8,524 nt of DNA. It comes from Cytophagales bacterium. Its GTDB lineage: Bacteria > Bacteroidota > Bacteroidia > Cytophagales > Cyclobacteriaceae. The position numbers and the translations under genes are program-made. The notes beneath the pieces are model-generated. The model was not told the origin of the DNA. It saw only the letters and a list, made by a program, of their open reading frames with translations, and ran no database searches. Where the stretch lies: positions 1 through 8,524 of the forward strand of contig JAJCYK010000369.1 of the NCBI GenBank assembly GCA_029262935.1, in the 5' to 3' direction. Positions 1 to 5,949 of this stretch are shown piece by piece (within the stretch, counting starts at the first letter, position 1; each line of letters starts with the position of its first letter).

Positions 1-172
1 TTATTCCAGGTTTGTAGATATTAACCCTGAAGAAGCCTTAGAGCGGACCAATATCAAATTTGTGAAACGCTTTCAATATATGGAGCAAGCCGCCAAGCAG
101 TTAGGCAAGACCATTCCTGATTTAAGCTTCGATGAAATGAATTCCTATTGGGAAGAAGCTAAATCGAAATAA
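1..172 (+). CDS. mazG: MazG nucleoside triphosphate pyrophosphohydrolase, C-terminal end (partial)
   Basis: This is the last 56 codons of a gene that enters from the left, read from base 2 and ending in TAA at 170-172. The translated tail begins YSRFVDINPEEALERTN and ends with FDEMNSYWEEAKSK. It fits the C-terminal end of MazG, where an 'NPE-AL--TN-KF--RF-Y-E' helix is followed by a short 'L---EM---WEEAK' end. MazG hydrolyses NTPs and dNTPs to the monophosphate and pyrophosphate, clears damaged nucleotides and affects (p)ppGpp-linked survival. The metal-binding and catalytic residues lie upstream of the window, so activity cannot be judged. The frame is intact to its stop. A small hairpin (202-231) follows 30 bp downstream, suggesting the transcript ends there. 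Confidence 0.88.
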   Translation, partial: YSRFVDINPEEALERTNIKFVKRFQYMEQAAKQLGKTIPDLSFDEMNSYWEEAKSK

Positions 173-201
173 CCACTTTTTCATTTTCTTTCAACATCAA
201 A

Positions 202-231
202 TTCCTTTGAGTTTGTTACACTCAAATGGAA
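202..231 (+). terminator. Possible hairpin terminator after mazG
   Basis: A perfect 7-bp inverted repeat (TTTGAGT at 206-212, ACTCAAA at 220-226, 7-nt loop) is extended by TTCC (202-205) and GGAA (228-231), with one bulged T at 227. It lies 30 bp after the mazG stop codon and before the next gene's leader, where a terminator is expected. There is no T-run directly after the stem, so this is not a classic intrinsic terminator. It could equally be an operator. Confidence 0.35.
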
Positions 232-306
232 ACCTTTCACTGTTTCATTTGTCCTTGTTATACAATGCTCTTCAAAAAAAGAACCCTGGAGCGTACGTGA
301 TGAGGA

Positions 307-325
307 TTTAAGACTCGTCTTTAAA
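307..325. promoter_or_regulatory. Near-palindrome upstream of the DUF2807 gene
   Basis: TTTAAGAC and GTCTTTAAA face each other around a 2-base centre (TC); symmetry is perfect apart from one extra T in the right arm. The element ends 42 bp before the ATG of the lipoprotein gene, where a promoter or operator would be expected. The 2-base centre is too short for a good hairpin, so a protein-binding site is more likely than an RNA structure. No clear Bacteroidota TAnnTTTG -7 box could be assigned beside it. Confidence 0.2.
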
Positions 326-367
326 TTTTAGGTATGCTATTTGTATAAGACATAGAACACATTAAAT

Positions 368-1114
368 ATGAAAGCTATGAAGAATTTATTAACTATATCA
401 AACACGATAGCATTGGTAGTGGTACTACTTACCACGCAATCTTGTTATTTTAATTTTGAAGATGATGGTTTTGGATGTGTCCGCGCTCGTGGTCCTATAG
501 TAACAGAATCCTTTACATTACCTCCATATAATCGGATTATCAATGCTATTGGCGCCGATATTACTTTAAGACAAAGTAATAATGAGATTTTTGAGATTAG
601 TGCCTCGGAGAATATTCTTGATGAAATCACTTTAAGAGTAATTGATGGTGAACTAATAATTGATAACCGCGATTGCATTAATAATTCAAACATAGACATC
701 TTCGTTTCTATCCCTGACATTGAATCGGTGCAAAACGTTGGTTCAGGTGATATCTTTGGAGACAACCTTTGGGAGGTAGACGATCTCGAGCTAAGAATAA
801 CCGGGTCGGGCAAAATAGATGCAGAATTTAATGCTGATTTCGTCTCTGCTGAAATCACCGGTTCCGGTAGACTAGACCTCTTTGGAGAGGTCGATATAAG
901 TGCGATACGAATCTCAGGATCCGGAGATATCAATGCTTTTGGACTGGACGCTAACGATCAGGACATCGTGATTTCAGGCTCTGGTAATTGTGAAGTAGTT
1001 GCCCAATCGCAATTGGATGTGCTTATTAGTGGCAGCGGGAATGTCTTCTACAAGGGCAATCCCCAAGTTTCGGCTACCATAAGCGGTTCTGGAAGTGTGA
1101 TTGATGCTAATTGA
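368..1114 (+). CDS. DUF2807 (head GIN domain) putative lipoprotein
   Basis: The 248-residue product starts with a signal peptide (basic MKAMK, then a hydrophobic stretch to residue 21) ending in TTQSC, so Cys26 is the likely lipidated residue. The lipobox is loose, with Thr at -3. EDD at 31-33 is an acidic patch near the lipidated Cys, as in Bacteroidota surface-lipoprotein export signals. The rest (about 45-248) resembles PF10988/DUF2807, 'putative auto-transporter adhesin, head GIN domain'. GSG triplets occur at 125, 146, 165, 184, 204, 222 and 240, spaced 18-21 residues and usually inside I-(T/S)-GSG, which suggests a beta-solenoid with one turn per repeat. Function is unknown; these proteins are usually envelope or surface proteins. 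ATG at 368 is used; ATG at 377 (Met4) would leave a similar signal peptide. The gene stands alone and converges with rluD, 33 bp away. Confidence 0.82.
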   Translation: MKAMKNLLTISNTIALVVVLLTTQSCYFNFEDDGFGCVRARGPIVTESFTLPPYNRIINAIGADITLRQSNNEIFEISASENILDEITLRVIDGELIIDNRDCINNSNIDIFVSIPDIESVQNVGSGDIFGDNLWEVDDLELRITGSGKIDAEFNADFVSAEITGSGRLDLFGEVDISAIRISGSGDINAFGLDANDQDIVISGSGNCEVVAQSQLDVLISGSGNVFYKGNPQVSATISGSGSVIDAN

Positions 1115-1130
1115 CAATTAAGAGACGTGA

Positions 1131-1157
1131 TTTAAATAGTTTTCCCACTATTCTAAA
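1131..1157. terminator. Short hairpin between convergent DUF2807 and rluD genes
   Basis: AATAGT (1135-1140) and ACTATT (1147-1152) pair around a TTTCCC loop. The stem continues with TTTA (1131-1134) against TAAA (1154-1157) across one bulged C, giving about 10 AT-rich pairs. It lies between the two convergent stop codons and covers the rluD TAG (1148-1150). It could act in both directions, but neither side has a strong T-run, so the call is tentative. Confidence 0.35.
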
Positions 1158-2143
1158 ACTTGAGAAAAGTCTTCTGGGTAGTCACATTCAAAACGCATAA
1201 ACTCATGGGTGGCAGGGTGTATAAATCCTAATGATTTAGCGTGTAAGGCTGGACGAGGCATTAGTTTAAAGCAGTTCTCTACAAAGGCCTTGTACTTAGA
1301 AAATACGGTACCTTTCAAAACCTTATCACCACCATAAGGGGCATCATTGAATAAAGGATGTCCCTTATATTTTAGATGAGCCCTTATTTGATGAGTCCGC
1401 CCCGTCTCTAACTTGCACGAAACAAGGCTTACATACCGCAAAGGTTTTAAAAGCTCATAATGAGTTACCGCCCACCTACCATAATCAGCCTCTGGAAAAG
1501 CCGTGGTGATCCTACGGTCTTTTAAGCTTCTTCCTAAATTAACATCAATAGTTCCAGTAATGTCTTCTGGGACACCCCATACCAGAGCATGGTACGTTCG
1601 TTCAATACTGTGATCAAAAAACTGCTTGGCCAAATGGGTCATAGCAATTTCTGTCTTTGCCACCACTAAAAGTCCCGAAGTTCCTTTATCAATGCGATGT
1701 ACCAGCCCTGGTCTCCCATTATTGTTAGGCATGGTTGGCAAATTTTGAAAATGATAGGTTAAGGCATTTACTAAAGTCCCTTGCCAATTGTTATAAGCAG
1801 GATGCACCACCATACCCGCTACTTTGTTTACAACGAGCAAATGGTCGTCCTCATAAACGATATTTAGCGGAATATTCTCAGGTACTACCTCGGTATCCCT
1901 AGGTGGTTCTGGCAAGGCGATCACAATCTCGTCTCCAGGCCGTACTCTATAGTTGGGCTTGATTGCTGCTTGATTTACTTTTACGAAGCCTTGCTTAATA
2001 GCATCCTGGACTTTATTTCTTGTAACGTTTGGAAGGCGGTCCATCAAAAACTTATCAACCCTCAGTAAAGTCTGGTTGGGGTCTACCAATAAGCGATGAT
2101 GGATGAACCATTGATCATCTGAAGGAAGTTGCTCGGTTTCCAT
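1148..2143 (-). CDS. rluD: 23S rRNA pseudouridine synthase, RluA/RluD family
   Basis: The 331-residue protein has an N-terminal S4 RNA-binding domain (about 26-75: LLRVDKFLMDRLPNVTR, then QGFVKVNQ and VRPGDEIVI) followed by the RluA-type pseudouridine synthase fold. The catalytic motif HRIDKGTSGLLVVAKTE spans 149-165, with Asp152 as the predicted nucleophile; the residue after Lys is Gly rather than the usual acidic residue. RTHQIRAHL (249-257) and GHPLFNDAPYGG (261-272) are the family's other conserved motifs. The S4 domain plus this length fits RluC/RluD rather than RluA; RluD forms the pseudouridines of 23S rRNA helix 69 (positions 1911, 1915 and 1917 in E. coli), acting on ribosomal particles in the cytoplasm. 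Site specificity is inferred from the family. The start is ATG at 2141-2143, and about 25 residues precede the S4 domain. It is transcribed away from the exporter gene over an 86-bp gap. Confidence 0.92.
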   Translation of the reverse strand: METEQLPSDDQWFIHHRLLVDPNQTLLRVDKFLMDRLPNVTRNKVQDAIKQGFVKVNQAAIKPNYRVRPGDEIVIALPEPPRDTEVVPENIPLNIVYEDDHLLVVNKVAGMVVHPAYNNWQGTLVNALTYHFQNLPTMPNNNGRPGLVHRIDKGTSGLLVVAKTEIAMTHLAKQFFDHSIERTYHALVWGVPEDITGTIDVNLGRSLKDRRITTAFPEADYGRWAVTHYELLKPLRYVSLVSCKLETGRTHQIRAHLKYKGHPLFNDAPYGGDKVLKGTVFSKYKAFVENCFKLMPRPALHAKSLGFIHPATHEFMRFECDYPEDFSQVLE

Positions 2144-2194
2144 GTTGCGAAGATATAATTTATGCTTCTATTCTTAGAGCTTCCCTCAGTATTT

Positions 2195-2220
2195 CATATC
2201 ATTGACATACCCATATCATT
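2195..2220. repeat. 9-bp direct repeat CATATCATT upstream of the exporter gene
   Basis: CATATCATT occurs at 2195-2203 and again at 2212-2220, starts 17 bp apart. The pair lies in the 86-bp gap between the divergent rluD and exporter genes, and the second copy ends 9 bp before the exporter's GTG start. Its position suits an operator or part of the promoter region. The DNA is AT-rich, so chance is possible. Confidence 0.25.
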
Positions 2221-2229
2221 TGCCTGTTC

Positions 2230-3096
2230 GTGTTTAAAAACCTTAAATTTTATCCATTTTTAGAGTTGAATGTTTCTTTTATCCTGATGTCCACTTCGGG
2301 GGTCTTGGGTAAGGTCATTCCTATGCCTCCAGCACTTATCATTTTTTTAAGATGCCTGATTGCGGGCGTGTTATTGTATCTATACCTCCGCTGGAGAAGT
2401 CAACACCGCATCGATGGTTCAGATAAAGGGTTCTTTATCGGGAGCGGAGTACTTCTGGCAATACATTGGACCACTTATTTTATGTCTATTAAATTGGGCG
2501 GAGTAGCGGTAGGAATGCTTTCTTTATTTACCTATCCCGTAATTACTGCTCTAGTTGAGCCCTTTATTTTCAAAACCAAGCACAGTTGGTCTGATATCGG
2601 TTCATCTCTTTTGATACTGGTAGGTTTAGCCCTAATTGTACCTGAATTTTCTCTAGACAACAAGGTGGCTCAAGGTGTAGCATTGGGAGTGATTTCTGCG
2701 GTAATCTATTCTTTTAGGAATTTGTGGAACAAGAAGTACATTGTAAAATACAGTGGTTCTAGCATAATGTGTTACCAGTTATTGGTATCAGCAGTAGTAT
2801 TAGCTCCTGCTCTTTGGATCTATCAGGTTGATATGAATCCCCAAACTTGGGGGTATATGATGATATTGGTAATTGTCACAACTGCCATTGCCCATACTTT
2901 ATTTGTTAAAGGTTTAAAATTTTTCACCACTAGTAGTGTGAGCATCATGAGCAGTTTAACCCCGCTGTATGGAGTTGCTTGGGCTATTTGGTTTACGGAT
3001 GAAACGCTGAATAAAGGCATTATAGCTGGCGGCACTATAATAATTGTTGCCATAATTGCCCAAAACATCAAGCATTTTAAAACTTCGAATGGGTAG
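2230..3096 (+). CDS. EamA/DMT-superfamily membrane transporter
   Basis: The 288-residue protein is very hydrophobic, with about ten predicted membrane segments (roughly 11-30, 34-53, 67-87, 93-115, 121-140, 147-164, 178-198, 206-225, 231-254 and 263-280). It shows the two-repeat plan of drug/metabolite transporters: PPALIIFLRCLIAGVLL (33-49) is a typical first-repeat signature. Each half ends with the family pattern of a Pro-containing helix, an acidic loop and a Gly-rich helix (TYPVITALVEPFIF..., then LTPLYGVAWAIWFTDETL...). Such inner-membrane carriers usually export amino acids or metabolites; E. coli EamA exports cysteine and O-acetylserine. Substrate cannot be read from sequence. The start is GTG at 2230: a TGA at 2203-2205 closes the frame upstream, and the next ATG (2287) would cut into the first helix. 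It is the first gene of a three-gene unit and overlaps the next one by 8 bp. Confidence 0.85.
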   Translation: MFKNLKFYPFLELNVSFILMSTSGVLGKVIPMPPALIIFLRCLIAGVLLYLYLRWRSQHRIDGSDKGFFIGSGVLLAIHWTTYFMSIKLGGVAVGMLSLFTYPVITALVEPFIFKTKHSWSDIGSSLLILVGLALIVPEFSLDNKVAQGVALGVISAVIYSFRNLWNKKYIVKYSGSSIMCYQLLVSAVVLAPALWIYQVDMNPQTWGYMMILVIVTTAIAHTLFVKGLKFFTTSSVSIMSSLTPLYGVAWAIWFTDETLNKGIIAGGTIIIVAIIAQNIKHFKTSNG

Positions 3097-4003
3097 TTTT
3101 AAATTTTTCGAAAGTGTTCCAAACACGCCTATTGCCCCGGTGGCTACCTTTCCCGGAAACCGTCAGGTGTTTATGAAACGCTTGGATCTTACCCACCAAC
3201 ATGTAAGTGGTAATAAGTGGTTTAAATTAAAATACAACTTCAAACTAGCCCTGGATCAACTGGCTTCCGGAGTAGTAACTTTTGGTGGAGCTTACAGCAA
3301 TCATATTTACGCCACGGCTGCCGCGGGATATTACTGCGGTTTACCCACCGTAGGATTTATCAGAGGTGAAATAAAAAGGCCTCTTAATCCTACCTTGGCC
3401 CAAGCCCATGCTTGGGGCATGAAACTGATTCCATTATCCCGCGAAGAGTATCGACTAAAATCCAATAATGGTTTTTTGAAGCAACTAAAAGAGTCCTATG
3501 TGGGGTACCACTTTCTTCCCGAAGGAGGTTCCAATAAATTGGCGCTAAAAGGGTGTAAAGAAATGATCACTGACCGTCACTTTGACTATTGGTGTTTGAG
3601 CTGTGGCACCGGTGGTACTCTGGCTGGCCTGGTAAGGGCACTGCCACAAACCACTAAGGTGTTGGGGGTTGCGGCATTAAAAGGTGCTAACTTTTTGGAA
3701 AAGGAAATACGAGAACTCCTGGGCAATAACCTGAATTCAGCCTGTCCTTGGACTCTTATTTTGGATTATCATTTTGGTGGCTATGCCAAGACAGATCTCG
3801 AGCTTTTTTCTTTTATGAAGCAATTCCAAAAAAAATACGCCATTCCCCTGGATCCCATATATACAGGCAAAATGGTGTATGGTGTTTTTGACCTAATCAG
3901 TAAAGAGTATTTTCCGGAGGAATGCAGTATTCTTATGCTTCATAGTGGCGGTTTACAAGGCTCGGAAGGAATCCGTGAAAAATATGGCAAAAATATAATT
4001 TAA
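3089..4003 (+). CDS. PLP-dependent ACC deaminase/D-cysteine desulfhydrase family enzyme
   Basis: The 304-residue cytoplasmic enzyme belongs to the fold-II PLP family of 1-aminocyclopropane-1-carboxylate (ACC) deaminase and D-cysteine desulfhydrase. Lys43 in SGNKWFKL matches the PLP-binding lysine (Lys51 of Pseudomonas ACC deaminase). FGGAYSNH (65-72) is the 'GG-QSN' substrate loop, and CGTGGTLAG (172-180) the phosphate-binding loop. Two positions that separate the activities look desulfhydrase-like: Thr259 in YTGK, where ACC deaminase has Glu295, and Ser286 in HSGG, where it has Leu322. The expected reaction is D-cysteine to pyruvate, H2S and ammonia, although many bacterial members have undefined substrates. 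ATG at 3089 is chosen because its 8-bp overlap with the exporter gene (ATGGGTAG) is typical of translational coupling. A TTG at 3056 would add 11 residues lying wholly inside the exporter gene. The GNAT gene follows 15 bp later. Confidence 0.85.
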   Translation: MGSFKFFESVPNTPIAPVATFPGNRQVFMKRLDLTHQHVSGNKWFKLKYNFKLALDQLASGVVTFGGAYSNHIYATAAAGYYCGLPTVGFIRGEIKRPLNPTLAQAHAWGMKLIPLSREEYRLKSNNGFLKQLKESYVGYHFLPEGGSNKLALKGCKEMITDRHFDYWCLSCGTGGTLAGLVRALPQTTKVLGVAALKGANFLEKEIRELLGNNLNSACPWTLILDYHFGGYAKTDLELFSFMKQFQKKYAIPLDPIYTGKMVYGVFDLISKEYFPEECSILMLHSGGLQGSEGIREKYGKNII

Positions 4004-4018
4004 CAACTATATTGGAAC

Positions 4019-4555
4019 ATGCAATCTGTCATTGAAGAGGAAAAGTTGCATTTCAAAGCAGCTTGTTCCAGTGATGCTCTGGTATTGTCAAAGTTGGGTA
4101 AAGAAACTTTTACCGAAAGCTATGGCCATGAAAATACCGCAGAGAATATGTCTAAATACATCAAACAGGCATTCTCAAAAAAAGCCATCATCAGTCAACT
4201 GGAGGACGACATCAATTTCTTCCTAATTGTAAAATTGGGAAATAAAGCAGTTGGTTACGCCAAGTTGAGAGAAAACAATAACCCATTTCACAATAAAAAG
4301 GTAAATGCAGTCGAATTAGAGCGTATTTACGTAAAAAAAGAATTTCAAGGCAACGGTATTGGCCAGGCATTGCTAGATAAATGCTTGGCGTTTGCAAGGC
4401 TAAGAAAGCACCCGGTAATGTGGTTAGGGGTTTGGGAAAAAAACCTCAAAGCATTAAAGTTCTATCAAAAATTGGGATTTGTGGTATTCGGATCTCATTT
4501 ATTCGAATTGGGTAATGAAGAGCAAAATGATTACTTAATGAAAATAGATATTTGA
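4019..4555 (+). CDS. GNAT N-acetyltransferase, PaiA-like (possible polyamine acetyltransferase)
   Basis: The 178-residue protein has the acetyl-CoA-binding GNAT fold. Motif A is LERIYVKKEFQGNGIGQALL (100-119), with QGNGIG (110-115) as the pyrophosphate loop. Motif B includes WLGVWEKNLKALKFYQKLGF (135-154). The N-terminal ETFTESYGHENTAENM and the C-terminal GNEEQNDYLMKI strongly resemble, from memory, Bacillus subtilis PaiA, which acetylates spermidine and spermine and lowers their toxicity. A polyamine substrate is therefore plausible but not proven, as GNAT substrates change easily. ATG at 4019 lies 15 bp after the previous stop, so co-transcription with the exporter and PLP enzyme is likely. 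Its TGA (4553-4555) directly abuts the last base of radA on the other strand, with no intergenic DNA. Confidence 0.85.
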   Translation: MQSVIEEEKLHFKAACSSDALVLSKLGKETFTESYGHENTAENMSKYIKQAFSKKAIISQLEDDINFFLIVKLGNKAVGYAKLRENNNPFHNKKVNAVELERIYVKKEFQGNGIGQALLDKCLAFARLRKHPVMWLGVWEKNLKALKFYQKLGFVVFGSHLFELGNEEQNDYLMKIDI

Positions 4556-4571
4556 TTACCCCCAAATATCT
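4546..4571. terminator. Hairpin spanning the abutting GNAT and radA stop codons
   Basis: AGATATTT (4546-4553) and AAATATCT (4564-4571) form a perfect 8-bp inverted repeat around a 10-nt loop that holds nearly all of both stop codons. On the minus strand the stem is followed by ATTTTCATT, moderately T-rich, so it is best supported as the radA terminator. On the plus strand no T-run follows, but a shared bidirectional terminator is reasonable for such a tight convergent pair. Confidence 0.45.
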
Positions 4572-5914
4572 GAAAATAATTCTTCAAGTCTTCCGAATCC
4601 TTTGGTGCTGATCTTAGGCTGCCCAGTCAAGTCGGCGAACTTCGATAGATATATTTGTTCAAATCCTAACTTAGCGGCTTCAGTTACCCGATGAGCCACC
4701 CTGTTTACAGCTCTAATTTCTCCACCAAGACCAATTTCTCCGGCAAAACAAACCTTTTCCGGTACCGGAATCTCGTTTAGCGATGAAATCACCGCTACTA
4801 CTACTGCCAGATCTATTGCCGGGTCTTCTACTCTAAGGCCACCTGCAATATTCAGAAAGACATCTTGGGTGGCCAATTTGAAACCACCACGTTATTCCAA
4901 TACTGCCAAGAGCATGTTTAATCTTCGATTGTCAAAACCAGTGGCAGTTCTTTGTGGAGTACCATAAGCTGCAGTGCTAACTAAGGCTTGAATTTCGATG
5001 AGTAAAGGCCGGTTGCCTTCCAAACTTGATGCGATTGCTACTCCACTGAGTGGCTCATCTCTTTGAGAGATCAATATCTCCGATGGGTTAACAACTTCTC
5101 GAAGTCCTTGCGATTGCATCTCGTATATCCCTAACTCGGAAGTTGGCCCGAAGCGATTCTTAGAAGTACGTAAGATACGATAACTCAAATGTCGGTCTCC
5201 CTCAAACTGCAAGACAGTATCAACCATGTGTTCCAAAACCTTGGGGCCGGCCAAAGATCCTTCCTTATTGATATGGCCAATCATAAAAACTGGAGTATGA
5301 GTCTCTTTGGCAAATCGAATCAACTGAGTAGCGCATTCGCGTATTTGAGAAACACTACCCGCAATGGAGTCAGATTGGGCCGTTTGTAAGGTTTGAATAC
5401 TATCCATTATAAGAATGTCAGGTTTTAAATTAGAAACTTGCTGGAAAATAGCTTCTATTGAGGTTTCGGTGAGTATAAAACAGGAGTCGCTGTTTAATTG
5501 CATTCTTTGAGCCCTTATCTTTATCTGCTGCTGACTTTCTTCCCCGGATACATAAAGGATCTTTAACTGATCCAGTTTAAGAGCCACCTGCAACATCAGA
5601 GTGGATTTTCCAATTCCTGGTTCCCCACCGATTAGAACCATGGCGCCTGGCACAATACCTCCGCCAAGTACACGATTTAATTCCTGATCTGGGGTGATCA
5701 TCCTTTGTTCTCGTTTGAGATCAACTTGATTTAAAGTAAGAGGCTTATTAGAGGTAGTTTCGCCAGGGCTTTTCCATTGTACGGATTGAGATTCCTTGGT
5801 AGTTACCTCTTCGTGTAAGGTGTTCCATTCTCCACAACTGTTGCATTGTCCTTGCCATTTCGATGCATTTACACCACAACTACTGCAAACAAAGGAAGTC
5901 TTTATCTTGGCCAA
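4556..5914 (-). pseudogene. radA: DNA repair protein RadA (Sms), interrupted by an in-frame stop
   Basis: RadA is a RecA-like ATPase and branch-migration helicase that processes recombination intermediates. The frame spans 452 positions, close to the usual 455-460. In order: a zinc finger (Cys10, Cys13, Cys24, Cys27), Walker A GGEPGIGKST (96-105), Walker B ILIMDS (167-172), the RadA signature KNRFG (252-256), then a C-terminal Lon-protease-like domain. Codon 341 (4892-4894) is TAA, directly after LLAVLE. The same frame continues as RGGFKLATQDVFLNIAGG to a normal end (DIWG, TAA at 4556-4558), so this is a nonsense codon, not a frameshift; family members usually have Lys here. A stopped product would keep the ATPase core but lose 111 residues of the Lon-like domain. 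The start is TTG at 5912-5914: a stop lies three codons upstream and MAKIKTSFVCSSCG matches the usual RadA start. It may be a real mutation, a sequencing error or a readthrough site. Confidence 0.85.
4892..4894 (-). other. Premature TAA at radA codon 341
   Basis: The forward bases TTA read as TAA on the minus strand, between GAA (Glu340) and CGT (Arg). An A-to-T change in an AAA Lys codon would be enough to create it. The 340 codons before and 111 after are in one frame and both match RadA, so no insertion or deletion is involved. Confidence 0.9.
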
Positions 5915-5949
5915 TTTTATGAATTATTTGGACGGGAAGTTAGTCAATT

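Noticed and set aside
265..300. Tiny open frame (MLFKKRTLERT) before the DUF2807 gene
   Set aside because: Eleven codons, no ribosome binding site and no attenuator-like feature; expected by chance.
331..350. Possible Bacteroidota -7 promoter box (TATTTG) before the DUF2807 gene
   Set aside because: It does not fit TAnnTTTG and has no matching TTTG -33 element at the right distance.
445..933. 162-codon open frame antisense to the DUF2807 gene
   Set aside because: It is a shadow of the sense gene; the repeated GSG and beta-strand codons read as Ser/Pro/Ile-rich sequence on the other strand, with no domain or signal visible.
1110..1120. AATTG-A-CAATT palindrome at the end of the DUF2807 gene
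   Set aside because: The 1-base loop cannot form a stable hairpin, it is AT-rich and short, and it overlaps the stop codon by chance.
3056..3088. Upstream TTG start for the PLP enzyme
   Set aside because: It would add 11 residues encoded wholly within the exporter gene; the ATG at 3089 with the coupled ATGGGTAG overlap fits better.
4556..4876. Separate small gene for the C-terminal RadA piece, starting at TTG 4874-4876
   Set aside because: The TTG is the Leu codon of FKLATQD within the conserved RadA frame, and conserved residues lie upstream of it, so it is the tail of the interrupted radA, not an independent gene.
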